Positions 37,952 through 47,521 of a stretch of 64,000 bases of DNA are shown piece by piece. This stretch comes from Flavobacterium sp. (lineage in GTDB: Bacteria > Bacteroidota > Bacteroidia > Flavobacteriales > Flavobacteriaceae). Numbering within the stretch: position 1 is the stretch's first letter; each line of letters opens with the position of its first letter. The position numbers were made by a program, and so were the translations under genes. The DNA is taken from assembly GCA_016718345.1 (NCBI GenBank), contig JADKDN010000008.1, positions 62,001-126,000 of the forward strand. Direction: 5' to 3'. A model generated the notes under the pieces. That model saw only the letters and a program-made list of their open reading frames with translations. It was not told where the DNA came from and did not search any database.

Positions 37952-38728
37952 ATGAAAATACACATTATAGGAGGAGGAAATTTAGGCGTAGCTATTGCCA
38001 TTGGAATTTCAAAATACACCAAAGGAAATAGCGTAACTATAACTAGAAGAAACACCTCTAGTATTTTGCATCTTGAAAAACTTGGCGTTACCGTTTCTTC
38101 AGATAATACGCATCAAATACAAGATGCCGACTTTATTATTCTGACGATAAAACCGTATCAGGTGGACACCGTGTTGAAAGAAATTCTTCCTGTTATTTCT
38201 AATAAAACCATAGCTTCTGCGGTGAGCGGAGTAACTATCGAAAGTTTGGAAAAGAAAACCAATTACTTGCATTCGATAGTGAAAATAATGCCAAACATCG
38301 CAGCCCAATTTGCAGAGTCAGCAACTTGCATATCTTTTCAAGAAAAAGACAAAGAAGCTGCTCAAAAAGTAATAGCGTTATTTCAGGATTTGGGTACAGC
38401 ACCTATAATTGACGAAAAATTAATGGATGCAGCTACTGTTCTTGGCGCTAGTGGAACAGCTTTTGCGTTGCGTTACATCAGAGCCTCGATGCAAGCGGGT
38501 ATAGAAATAGGTTTCGATTCTCAAACAGCATTGGCTATTTCTGCTCAAACCGTAAAAGGAGCCGCTCGAATGTTACTTGAAGAAAAAGTGCACCCTGAGC
38601 AATTGATAGACCGTGTAACTACACCACAAGGATGCACGATAGCGGGATTAAATGAGATGGAGCATTTGGGATTCAGCTCTTCATTAATAGTAGGCATTAA
38701 AACGTCTTTGAAACAGATTAAGGGATAA
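37952..38728 (+). CDS. proC: Pyrroline-5-carboxylate reductase
   Basis: 258-residue NAD(P)H-dependent enzyme making the final step of proline synthesis. The Rossmann start is KIHIIGGGNLGVAIAIGI. The middle has TIKPYQVDTVLKEILP and IVKIMPNIAAQFAESATCIS. The C-terminal dimerisation domain includes GASGTAFALRYIRASMQAGI and the signature RVTTPQGCTIAGLNEME. The frame is intact. The next gene starts within 4 bp. Confidence 0.92.
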   Translation: MKIHIIGGGNLGVAIAIGISKYTKGNSVTITRRNTSSILHLEKLGVTVSSDNTHQIQDADFIILTIKPYQVDTVLKEILPVISNKTIASAVSGVTIESLEKKTNYLHSIVKIMPNIAAQFAESATCISFQEKDKEAAQKVIALFQDLGTAPIIDEKLMDAATVLGASGTAFALRYIRASMQAGIEIGFDSQTALAISAQTVKGAARMLLEEKVHPEQLIDRVTTPQGCTIAGLNEMEHLGFSSSLIVGIKTSLKQIKG

Positions 38729-38731
38729 CTT

Positions 38732-39685
38732 TTGAAAACGCCTATCAAAATCCTACATATTGATAGCAATCATCCCTTACTTTGGGAGCAATTGCAGGAA
38801 GCAGGATTTGTGAATCATGAAGACTTTGTGTCCACCAAAGAACAAATAGAAGCTAAGATTCAAGATTACCAAGGTATTGTCATCCGTAGCAGATTTAAAA
38901 TCGACAAAACGTTTCTAGACAAAGCAACAAGTTTACAGTTTATTGCCAGAGTAGGAGCGGGTTTGGAAAGTATCGATTATGATTACGCATCTAGTAGGGG
39001 AATCCACCTTATTGCTGCCCCTGAAGGAAACCGAAATGCTGTTGGCGAACACACACTGGCGATGTTATTGTCGCTCATGAACAATCTTAATAAAGCCAAC
39101 TCCGAAATCAAATTAGGGCAATGGAATCGTGAAAGCAATCGTGGACAAGAATTAGATGGAAAGACGGTTTGCATTATTGGCTATGGAAATATGGGTAAAG
39201 CTTTTGCTAAAAAACTAAGAGGGTTTGAGGTTAAAGTTTTGTTTTATGACATTTTACCTAATGTAGCGGATGAAAATGCCCAACAAGTTTCTTTGGAGGA
39301 ATTGCAAGAAAAGGCAGATGTTTTAAGCTTGCATATCCCTTGGACCCCAGAAACAGATAAAATGGTCAATACTGGTTTTATCAATGGTTTTGATAAACCG
39401 TTTTGGTTTATTAATACTTCTCGTGGGAAAAATGTGGTTACCGCTGATTTGGTTGTCGCTTTGAAATCTGGAAAAATTTTAGGTGCTGGACTGGATGTAT
39501 TGGAATATGAGAAGTTATCTTTTGAGAGTCTTTTTCAGGATCAAAATACTCCCATAGCTTTTCAATATTTATTAAATGCGGATAATGTATTGCTTAGCCC
39601 ACACATAGCAGGTTGGACTTTTGAAAGTCATGAGCAATTGGCTCGGGTCATTGTAAATAAGATAAAAAGTATTTATTCTGTTTAA
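38732..39685 (+). CDS. D-2-hydroxyacid dehydrogenase family protein
   Basis: 317-residue NAD-dependent dehydrogenase of the SerA/D-isomer type. The nucleotide fold has TVCIIGYGNMGKAFAKKL. The catalytic Arg is in FINTSRGKNVVTADL, and the His in LLSPHIAGWTFESH. An Arg-Gly-rich substrate loop ARVGAGLESIDYDYASSRGI is also typical. The start is TTG at 38732, just after the proC stop; no ATG fits the N-terminus KTPIKILHIDSNHPLLWEQL. The position behind proC suggests amino-acid metabolism, but 3-phosphoglycerate is not proven as substrate because no ACT domain is present. Confidence 0.85.
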   Translation: MKTPIKILHIDSNHPLLWEQLQEAGFVNHEDFVSTKEQIEAKIQDYQGIVIRSRFKIDKTFLDKATSLQFIARVGAGLESIDYDYASSRGIHLIAAPEGNRNAVGEHTLAMLLSLMNNLNKANSEIKLGQWNRESNRGQELDGKTVCIIGYGNMGKAFAKKLRGFEVKVLFYDILPNVADENAQQVSLEELQEKADVLSLHIPWTPETDKMVNTGFINGFDKPFWFINTSRGKNVVTADLVVALKSGKILGAGLDVLEYEKLSFESLFQDQNTPIAFQYLLNADNVLLSPHIAGWTFESHEQLARVIVNKIKSIYSV

Positions 39686-39862
39686 ATTACTTCTTCACTT
39701 TAATTTTTCACAAATTACTCTGTATTGATTTGGATCAAAAAAAATGGTTCTTTTTTACGAATTGACAAGTTGTATTTTTCAAGCTACAAAAAGACATAAA
39801 AAACATTTGATTTTCTTCATTTTGCATTCATAAATCAATAATTTTCTTCTAAATTTTTTTCG

Positions 39863-39883
39863 TTGTAAGTAATTTACTTACAA
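39863..39883. promoter_or_regulatory. Perfect 10-bp palindrome, possible operator
   Basis: TTGTAAGTAA (39863-39872) and TTACTTACAA (39874-39883) are exact inverted copies around a single T. They lie in the 450-bp AT-rich gap before the large surface-protein gene, about 250 bp upstream of its likely start. The dyad suits a dimeric regulator better than a terminator. No other gene-like feature is visible between 39686 and 40135. Confidence 0.5.
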
Positions 39884-40135
39884 AAAAACAACTATTTATT
39901 AACACGAAAACGTTGTAGCTTATTGTTTTTTTAGCGCTGTATTTGTTCAATAACTATTTTTATTAACTTAGGTGCTGATAAACTATTGATTTCATATAAA
40001 ACGATGTAGTTTGTCGGATTTATTTGCAATTTTAATAAAACAGCATTCAAAATTTCTTTAACAACCGCCAAGTTGTTATAGAACAAAAACAACAAAAATA
40101 CCAAACCAATTTATTTAATTTTTAAACCAAAAATT

Positions 40136-43100
40136 ATGATTAACATTTTACTTAATTTGAAGAATGCTCCACCAGCTTCTTTTAAAAAAACTCATCCAAA
40201 AGATTCATCCAAAGGATCAAAAATGAGCGATACAACCTTTGTGTCGAAGTATTTTAAGAACTTTTTTGCGTTTTAACACTTTTGTTTGGGAACGAATCTT
40301 GACGTTTGCTCAGCCTTCTAGAAGTTGAAGGTAGGGTTTCAGGTTCGTATTACAATAGTTCAATAGGAACTGTCTCAGCTAGAACGGCTATAAATGGACA
40401 TTACTGTTCTTTCTTATAGAGGTCAAGTAATGGAACTGCGAATAACGAGATTTGTTTTTAAACAATGACAGACAAACTTATAACCCGAAATGGGTGTGCA
40501 AATAATTCTACTCCTTTAATCAAAAAAACACAAGACTACGGTGTCTATGGAAGGCTGTTACATGCTGATGGTTAAATTTTTATACATAGTCTCAAACAGG
40601 TTTTAATAAATATTTTAGCACAATTTTAATTGGTAGCTACAATACATCAAATAACGATTTAGCTATTTGGGAGACATCCTACAATCCAACAACAATAAGT
40701 AGTGTATCTAGAAATTTTTCTACTGTGGATGCAACTCAATCGCCTACAATTACTGTTACAATGGCGAATGCACTTGGAACAAATGAAAGAGTTTATGTTT
40801 ACTATTCTACAGATAATTTTGCGACTTCAGGTAATTCAGCATTTGTTCAGCTTTCAGCTTTAAATGGAAGTTTTCAAGGAACCGCTTCAATACCAACATT
40901 TACAGCAGGAACTACTGTTACCTATTATGTATTAACTACTGCTAATACTACACCCACCTTTGCGAATGTTCAATACCAATCTTTAAATATTTTTAATGGA
41001 ACCGCACAAAATACTAACGCACCAAATTTCTCTTACACAGTTACTGCGGCTGGTCCAACACCTACAATTACATTAGGGACTACTTCAGGTACTTACAGTG
41101 CTAACGTTGGCGCAACTTCTGGAGTACAAACTTCTACTGTGACAGGGGCTAATTTAACGGCAAATATTTCAGTTACTGCACCTGCTTACTATGAAGTGAG
41201 CTCTGATGGAGGCACAACATGGGCATCTTCAGCTACATTTGTACAATCTGGTGGGAATGTTAATGGTACTTTGTCTATTAGATACAAGCCTACAGCAGGT
41301 GAAAATGCAGTTGCAAAAACGATAAGCCTGACTTCGACTGGTGCTACAACTGTGAATTATACTGCGACTGGAACTGCTGCCAATTCTATTACTGTTCAAT
41401 TTCAACAGCCAGGAGATTGGTCGGGGTCTGGGTACTTATATGCTTTTAATGGGGGCACACTTAATCCAGCAGGTATAGGTTCTGGATGGCCAGGTCTTAT
41501 AATGACCAGTTTAGGAAGTGGCTGGTGGACCTATACATTTACGTACACTAATTCGACAGTAGATATAATATTCAATAATGGGAATAATGGTAAACAGACT
41601 GTTAATATAACAGGAGTAAATAGTAGCAGATGTTACACTCTTACTGGTACAGGAACCAACTATGGAGTAAGTCTAGCGACATGTCCGTCGGGACCTACTA
41701 TTGGGGTAACTCCTACTACAGCTACCTATAGTACAACTGTAGGTGGAACTTCAGGTTCTCAAACATTTGCTGTTTCTGGTAGTTTTTTAACAGCAGATAT
41801 TGTTGTTACGGCTCCTGCTTATTATCAAGTTAGTAAAGATAACTCTAGTTGGAGTGCAACAGGAGGAAGTGTAACTTACACCCAGAGTGGAGGAACTGTA
41901 TCTAGCACTAACTTGTTTGTACGTTATGTGCCCACAGGTGCAGAGTCAGCGGTGGCAAAATCGGTGACATTAACTTCAACTGGTGCTACTACTCCAAATA
42001 TAACAGTTACAGGAACAACAAGTAGTTTGAAAGTATCTAATGCTGTAACTGGTCTTTGGACGGATGGATCAAGCTGGGTTGGAGGAGTTGCTCCATCAAC
42101 TATAGATGTTGTTCAAATTGTGAACGGAGCTAACATTACCATAAATTCAAACTTCACACAAACTGGTGCTATAACAGTCGATGCAGGAGGAAAATTAACT
42201 GCTACTTCGCCTTTTGTTACTAATACTAGTGTAGCCATCAATGGAACATTTACCATAGGTGGAAATCTCGCTGGTGGAGGAAGTCCAACAGTGACAGGTA
42301 GCGGAACTTGGACGTATGGTTCTGCCTCAACATTAGAATTTAGATCGACTAATGTTTATCATTATAATACCAATAATGATTTGATTTGGCCAGCAACCAA
42401 TGGACCATTTAATGTGTCCTTAATATCAGCAACGACTAACCAAAATGGTTTGCAGATTAATAATAATTTAGCACGAACTATCAATGGAACGTTGTTAGTT
42501 CAAAATACCGATAACCTTTATAAAAACGGTAGTGGTGGATACACTGTTAATGGAACAGTTCAGATTAATACAGGTGGTGTATTTAGCAATCCTGTTGTTA
42601 CTTATGGTGCAAGTTCTACACTATTATTTAATACTGGAACTACCGTTACTAGTATGTCAGGACCTTGGGTAACTGGTACAGGAGGCCCAGGAGCGGGATT
42701 GCCTGCCAACGTTCAAATTAGTAACAATACAACATTAACAATACCTAACAACGCGAATTATACAGTTAAGGGTAATCTTACAATAGATAGTGGTTCAGCT
42801 GTTAATACGCCGTCAGCTAATGCCTTAACGGTTAGTGGTAGTGTGTTGAATAGTGGAACATTAACTCTTGGAGGCAGTGCAAATGGGGATATTAACGTAG
42901 GTGGAAACTGGACTAACAGTGGAACTTTTACGCACAACAGTCGTACAGTAACGTTTAATGGTACAGGAAATCAAGTTGTTTCGAAAACAGGCGGTGAATC
43001 CTTCAATAATGTAGTAGTGAATAAAGCTTCTGGTAATGTACTTTTAGCAACATCTACTAATGTAACGGTTTCCAATACTCTTGCTCTTAGCGCTGGAGAA

Positions 43101-44940
43101 TTTGTATCTGGTTCAAATACTTTAACGTTGAACGGAACCATTACAAGAATAGCAGGAACATTAACAACTGATAATTCTTCCCTTGTTTTTGGGCCTAATG
43201 TTGCGGCTTTGACTTTGCCTAATAGCGTATTTACATCAAGCCCTTCATCTTTAGTTAATTTAACAGTGAATAGAGCTGGAGGAATAACTTTAGGTAATCA
43301 AGGGATAACTGTTAGTGGTACACTTACCTTAACCGATGGAATAGTAACAACTGGATCTAATACTTTAACGTTGAACGGAACCATTACAAGAATAGCAGGA
43401 ACATTAACAACTGATAATTCTTCCCTTGTTTTTGGGCCTAATGTTGCGGCTTTGACTTTGCCTAATAGCGTATTTACATCAAGCCCTTCATCTTTAGTTA
43501 ATTTAACAGTGAATAGAGCTGGAGGAATAACTTTAGGTAATCAAGGGATAACTGCTAGTGGTACACTTACCTTAACCGATGGAATAGTAACAACTGGATC
43601 TAATATTGTTTCATTAACGCGATCTAACGCTAGTCCAATAAGTGGTGGAAATAGTTCTACTTACATTAATGGTAAACTTGAGATTACTTATCCAGCTACA
43701 GGAACAAATATTGCGAGAACTTTCCCAGTAGGTAAAGGAGGAAACTATCGTCCTGTTACTTTTAGTTATGATACAGCTCCAGCTTCGAGAACGGTATTAA
43801 TTGAGCAGTTTGAGGCAGCTTTCCCAGGTGGAGTTCCGTCTTCTGCAACACAGTTTGGTACTCGTTATTGGAATATCACACAGTCTAGTGTAGGTGCTTC
43901 CTATAAAGTTACTTTAGATGCAGGTCCAGCTACGACATCAGGTACAGTAGTAATGATTAGAAGAGAGGGTACTGGAGCCTCTACTTCTAATGAAGTAACA
44001 ACGCCTAATTATACTAACGTTACTTCTTACAACACTACAGATGTTTCAAACGATGTTTCTTTTGGGGAATGTACAGTATGTTCTTTCATCATGCCAGCCC
44101 AATGTGGAAGTACTCTGCCAGATATCAATGCCACAATTTATTGTTATGGTATTACAGGAGCAACAGATTTTCGTTTTAAAGTAACTAAAGCTGGAACTGA
44201 TTATATCTTCGATAATGATTCGAAAAATATCAGAGCTTTTGTATTGAGTCAAATACCTGGAGTAGCTGAGTACAGTACTACATACGGAGTTAGTGTTAGT
44301 GCCTTTATCGGTGGAGTTTGGCAAGCTTATGGTAGAGTTTGTACTATTACAACACCACCTAACATTACTGTTAATACAACTCAGATTATGTTAAATCGAT
44401 GTGGTACAACCCTACCTACTTTGAACACAACTATATATGCTAATGCAGTGGTAGGCGCTACACAATATCGCTTTGAAGTTACTGGTGGCTCATTTGGAGT
44501 TAGATCAAGTTGATTCTCCATACCGATATTTCAACTTATCACAATTGAATCCTGGAGGAGGAGAATTTGGCAAAACTTATTCTATACGAGTGGCAATCAA
44601 CAATGGTATCTGGCAAGGGTATGGGTCTGCTTGTAATGTAAGCACTCCTACAGCTCCAGCACCAAGAATGGCGGCTCAAGATATCAATACCAATGTGTTT
44701 GAGGTGAAAGCTTTCCCTAATCCATTTGCAAGACACTTTAGCCTAGACATTCAAAGTTCAAGTGACGATTTGGTTCAAGTGAAAGTATATGATATGATAG
44801 GAAGAGAACTTGAGGTTCAAAAAGCTACTGTATCAGAATTGAGTACTAAAGAGATTGGAACAAATTACCCTTCAGGTGTTTATAATGTTATTGTAAGCCA
44901 AGGTGATAAAGTGAGATCGGTTCGAATGATTAAGAGATAA
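40136..44940 (+). CDS. Giant T9SS surface protein with Ig-like, CBM26-like and beta-helix regions, frameshifted
   Basis: Over 1,550 residues when rejoined. The start region (40136-40724) is badly broken: a hydrophobic FKNFFAFLTLLFG segment, AQPS-like cleavage region and GFNKYFSTILIGSYN appear in changing frames. From 40725 one long frame runs to 44513. It contains a pair of Ig-like domains (PTITLGTTSGTYSANVG and PTIGVTPTTATYSTTVG). Between them lies a starch-binding-module-26-like domain (YLYAFNGG, GWPGLIM, WWTYTFTYTNSTVDIIFNNG). A long Thr/Asn-rich beta-repeat region follows with an exact 81-residue duplication. After a frameshift near 44500 the type A T9SS sorting domain follows (FPNPFARHFSLDIQ to the end). 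A starch- or glycan-binding adhesin is plausible. Confidence 0.8.
43116..43603 (+). repeat. 243-bp tandem duplication inside the surface-protein gene
   Basis: Two adjacent copies, offset by exactly 243 bp (81 codons), are almost identical: copy one about 43116-43358, copy two about 43359-43603. The only difference I noticed is GTT versus GCT in the GIT(V/A)SGTLTL segment. Each copy encodes NTLTLNGTITRIAGTLTTDN through TLTDGIVTTGSN. The near-identity indicates recent duplication or ongoing homogenisation. Confidence 0.9.
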
Positions 44941-44961
44941 AAATAATATTCATAGCTTAAT

Positions 44962-44990
44962 AAAAACGCCTCAATTGCTGAGGCGTTTTT
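44962..44990. terminator. Bidirectional terminator between surface protein and ferredoxin genes
   Basis: AAAAACGCCTCA (44962-44973) pairs perfectly with TGAGGCGTTTTT (44979-44990) around a 5-base loop. A- and T-runs flank both sides, so it can serve the plus-strand surface gene and the convergent ferredoxin gene. Confidence 0.9.
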
Positions 44991-45063
44991 TATTTTAGTA
45001 TTTTTAGAAGATTTAAATTATTCTACATTCAGAATAAATTAAAAATAAGGTTTAATCTAAAAT

Positions 45064-45390
45064 TTATGCTTCAGGAGCTAGCTCTAGTTCTAATCCCTCA
45101 AGGGCTTCAGTAATATGAATTTGACATCCTAAACGGCTATTGTCTTTAACATTAAAAGCTTCAGAAAGCATGGCTTCTTCATCATCACTTTTTTCAGGTA
45201 ATTCCATATCATTTAACACATAACATTGACAAGAAGCACACATAGCCATTCCTCCACAAACTCCAATAGTGCCTTCTGGAGCTAGCTCATAGGCGCGAAC
45301 GAGTTCCATAATATTCATATTCATGTCCGTAGGTGCTTGAACTTCATGAACAATCCCCTCTCTGTCTTTAATTTTTATTAATACATCCAT
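45064..45390 (-). CDS. 2Fe-2S ferredoxin
   Basis: 108-residue adrenodoxin/Isc-type ferredoxin. The cluster ligands are in CGGMAMCASCQCYVLN and the distal LGCQIHITEALEGL. It carries single electrons to redox or Fe-S enzymes in the cytoplasm. It follows NifU and Mrp genes on the same strand, so a role in iron-sulphur cluster assembly is plausible. The frame is intact. Confidence 0.9.
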   Translation of the reverse strand: MDVLIKIKDREGIVHEVQAPTDMNMNIMELVRAYELAPEGTIGVCGGMAMCASCQCYVLNDMELPEKSDDEEAMLSEAFNVKDNSRLGCQIHITEALEGLELELAPEA

Positions 45391-45497
45391 CGTGAATTGG
45401 AAATTTATTGTTTGTGTTTGTTTTTGATTAGTTTAAAATCTAGATTTATATCATAAAAAAAATTTATGATTTTAAAGAGATTTTGCTAAAATTCAGT

Positions 45498-45737
45498 TTA
45501 TGAAATATTGACAACAGTTTCTATTTCTGGAGCAAATTTTTTGATTGTTGTTTCAACACCTGCTCTCAGCGTCATTTGGTTTACGCTACAACTGGTACAT
45601 GCGCCTTCAAGACGAACTTTCACATGTTTGTTATCCTCAATAGAAATTAGTTTAATATCACCTCCATCAGAGTTTAAAAAAGGTCTAATTTCTTCAAGAG
45701 CTTTTAAAACGTTATTTGTTATTTCTTCTGTTGTCAT
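45498..45737 (-). CDS. NifU C-terminal-domain Fe-S scaffold/carrier
   Basis: 79-residue protein consisting only of the NifU C-terminal domain (NFU). The hallmark CxxC is in GACTSCSVNQMTLRAGVE. It binds a [4Fe-4S] cluster between two subunits and passes it to target enzymes. It lies between the Mrp ATPase gene and ferredoxin gene, all on the minus strand. Confidence 0.9.
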   Translation of the reverse strand: MTTEEITNNVLKALEEIRPFLNSDGGDIKLISIEDNKHVKVRLEGACTSCSVNQMTLRAGVETTIKKFAPEIETVVNIS

Positions 45738-45808
45738 TTCTTTAATTTTAGACTTCTTTGATTATTGAACTTCTTAAATTGTAATAGAAATTTAAGAATA
45801 TTCATAAT

Positions 45809-46951
45809 CTATTTTTTGACGGCTGAACATCCAGCCATTGTTGTGATTTTTACAGCCTCAGTAGGAGGTAAATTTTCATTTCTACTTACTACTTGACTTA
45901 CTACTTCTTTAGTAATTTCTTCAAAAACGGTTTCGATTATTGAGCCCGTTTGCATAGCTGCTGGTCTGCCGTAATCGCCTGCTTCTCTTATTGATTGAAC
46001 AATAGGAACTTCACCAAGGAAAGGAACTTGTAAATCTTCTGATAAGTTTTTTGCTCCTTCTTTTCCAAAAATGTAGTATTTGTTGTTTGGCAGTTCTTCA
46101 GGAGTGAAATAAGCCATATTCTCTATTATTCCCAGAACTGGAACATTAATAGACTCAGACATGAACATAGACACCCCTTTCTTGGCATCGGCTAATGCTA
46201 CTGCTTGTGGCGTACTTACAACTACTACACCTGTTATGGGTAAAGATTGCACTATTGATAAATGAATGTCACCTGTTCCAGGAGGTAAATCCAACAACAT
46301 AAAATCCAATTCACCCCAGTCTGCGTCAAATATCATTTGGTTTAATGCTTTTGATGCCATTGGGCCACGCCAGATAACGGCTTGACTTGGAGAAGTGAAA
46401 AATCCTATAGAAAGAATTTTAATTCCATAACTTTCAATAGGTTTCATTTTAGATTTTCCATCAACTGTTGTCGAAAGTGGTTTTTCATTTTCTACATCAA
46501 ACATAATAGGCATAGATGGTCCATAAATATCCGCATCTAAAACTCCTACCGAAAAGCCCATTTTAGCTAAAGTTACTGCTAAATTTGCTGTAACAGTAGA
46601 TTTTCCAACTCCACCCTTTCCTGAAGCAACTGCAATAATATTTTTAATTCCTGGAATTGCTTTACCTTTAATTTGATTTGGATTTTCTTTGGTAGGAACC
46701 TCTACCTTTATATTTACTTTGACTTTAGCTTCACTAGAAACTAAATCATGAATTGTTTTTCTAATATCGTCTTCTGCCCTCTTTTTGATGTGCATCGCAG
46801 GTGTAGTAAGTACTAAATCAACGATGGCCTCATCTCCAAAAGTGACCACATTAGTAATAGCACCACTTTCTACCATGTTTTTGCCTTCGCCAGCTATAGT
46901 TATTGTTTCTAATGCTTTTAAAATTTCTTTTCTGTCTAATTTCATGTTCAT
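45809..46951 (-). CDS. Mrp/NBP35-family Fe-S cluster carrier ATPase
   Basis: 380 residues. The N-terminal ~95 form a MIP18/DUF59 domain. The ATPase domain has the deviant Walker A VASGKGGVGKSTVTANLAVT, FMLLDLPPGTGDIHLSIVQ as Walker B, and VVVSTPQAVALADAKKGV. The family delivers Fe-S clusters to apoproteins. The usual CPxC pair after ENMAYF is not present here (the segment reads ENMAYFTPEELPNNKYYIFG), and a lone Cys occurs at the C-terminus (AGCSAVKK). Two copies of a promoter-like element lie upstream. Confidence 0.9.
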   Translation of the reverse strand: MNMKLDRKEILKALETITIAGEGKNMVESGAITNVVTFGDEAIVDLVLTTPAMHIKKRAEDDIRKTIHDLVSSEAKVKVNIKVEVPTKENPNQIKGKAIPGIKNIIAVASGKGGVGKSTVTANLAVTLAKMGFSVGVLDADIYGPSMPIMFDVENEKPLSTTVDGKSKMKPIESYGIKILSIGFFTSPSQAVIWRGPMASKALNQMIFDADWGELDFMLLDLPPGTGDIHLSIVQSLPITGVVVVSTPQAVALADAKKGVSMFMSESINVPVLGIIENMAYFTPEELPNNKYYIFGKEGAKNLSEDLQVPFLGEVPIVQSIREAGDYGRPAAMQTGSIIETVFEEITKEVVSQVVSRNENLPPTEAVKITTMAGCSAVKK

Positions 46952-46983
46952 TTATTATCTTAATTAAGACTTATTTTAGATTG

Positions 46984-46991
46984 CAAAGATA
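46984..46991 (-). promoter_or_regulatory. -7 element upstream of mrp (proximal copy)
   Basis: TATCTTTG on the minus strand matches TAnnTTTG and lies 33 bp before the mrp start. It is inside a 17-bp sequence (46977-46993) repeated exactly at 47091-47107. Confidence 0.6.
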
Positions 46992-47097
46992 GTTATTTGT
47001 AATTATTTTTTTGTTTTTGGTGTGGTTGGGGGGTTTTGTTTGTGGGGGGGTTTTTAGTTGTTGTGTTATCACTAAAAATACAACTACATATAGATTG

Positions 47098-47105
47098 CAA
47101 AGATA
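47098..47105 (-). promoter_or_regulatory. Second, duplicated -7 element upstream of mrp
   Basis: TATCTTTG again, within the exact 17-bp repeat, about 147 bp before the mrp start. Between the copies lies a G-rich stretch on the plus strand with runs of six and seven G at about 47029-47050. Confidence 0.4.
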
Positions 47106-47196
47106 GTGCGAATTATATTGAAATAAATAGTATTGAATTGGAAATATTTATGACAGTATAAGCAGAGAAATATAAGCTAAATTTTTCAAAATTAAG

Positions 47197-47520
47197 TCAT
47201 TTGCATATTTCAGGTTGCCAAAAATGGTTTTCAAAATCTATAATTTGGTTTTCAACAACTTTTATACCTTCATTTTCTAGCAATTGTTGCATTAAAGTGG
47301 TTCCATTAAAATGATGTTTACCTGTCAATAATCCTTTTCTGTTTACCACCCGATGAGCGGGAACATCTTCCAGATTATGACTTGCATTCATCGCCCAGCC
47401 TACCATCCTCGCCGAACGTGCTGTTCCTAGAGCCTTAGCAATGGCTCCATATGATGTGACTTTCCCGTACGGAATTTGTCGAACTACATCATACACTCTT
47501 TCGAAGAAATTAGTTTCCAC
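47197..47520 (-). CDS. Alkyltransferase-like protein (MGMT fold, no active cysteine)
   Basis: 107-residue protein with only the DNA-binding domain of O6-alkylguanine-DNA alkyltransferase. The helix-turn-helix GKVTSYGAIAKALGTARSAR and the arginine finger region are present. The active site, PCHRV in true alkyltransferases, reads PAHRVVNRKG here, so it cannot accept alkyl groups. Such ATL proteins flag O6-alkylguanine lesions for nucleotide excision repair. It is separated by 1 bp from the LysE-type gene upstream. Confidence 0.88.
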   Translation of the reverse strand: METNFFERVYDVVRQIPYGKVTSYGAIAKALGTARSARMVGWAMNASHNLEDVPAHRVVNRKGLLTGKHHFNGTTLMQQLLENEGIKVVENQIIDFENHFWQPEICK

Positions 47521-47521
47521 T

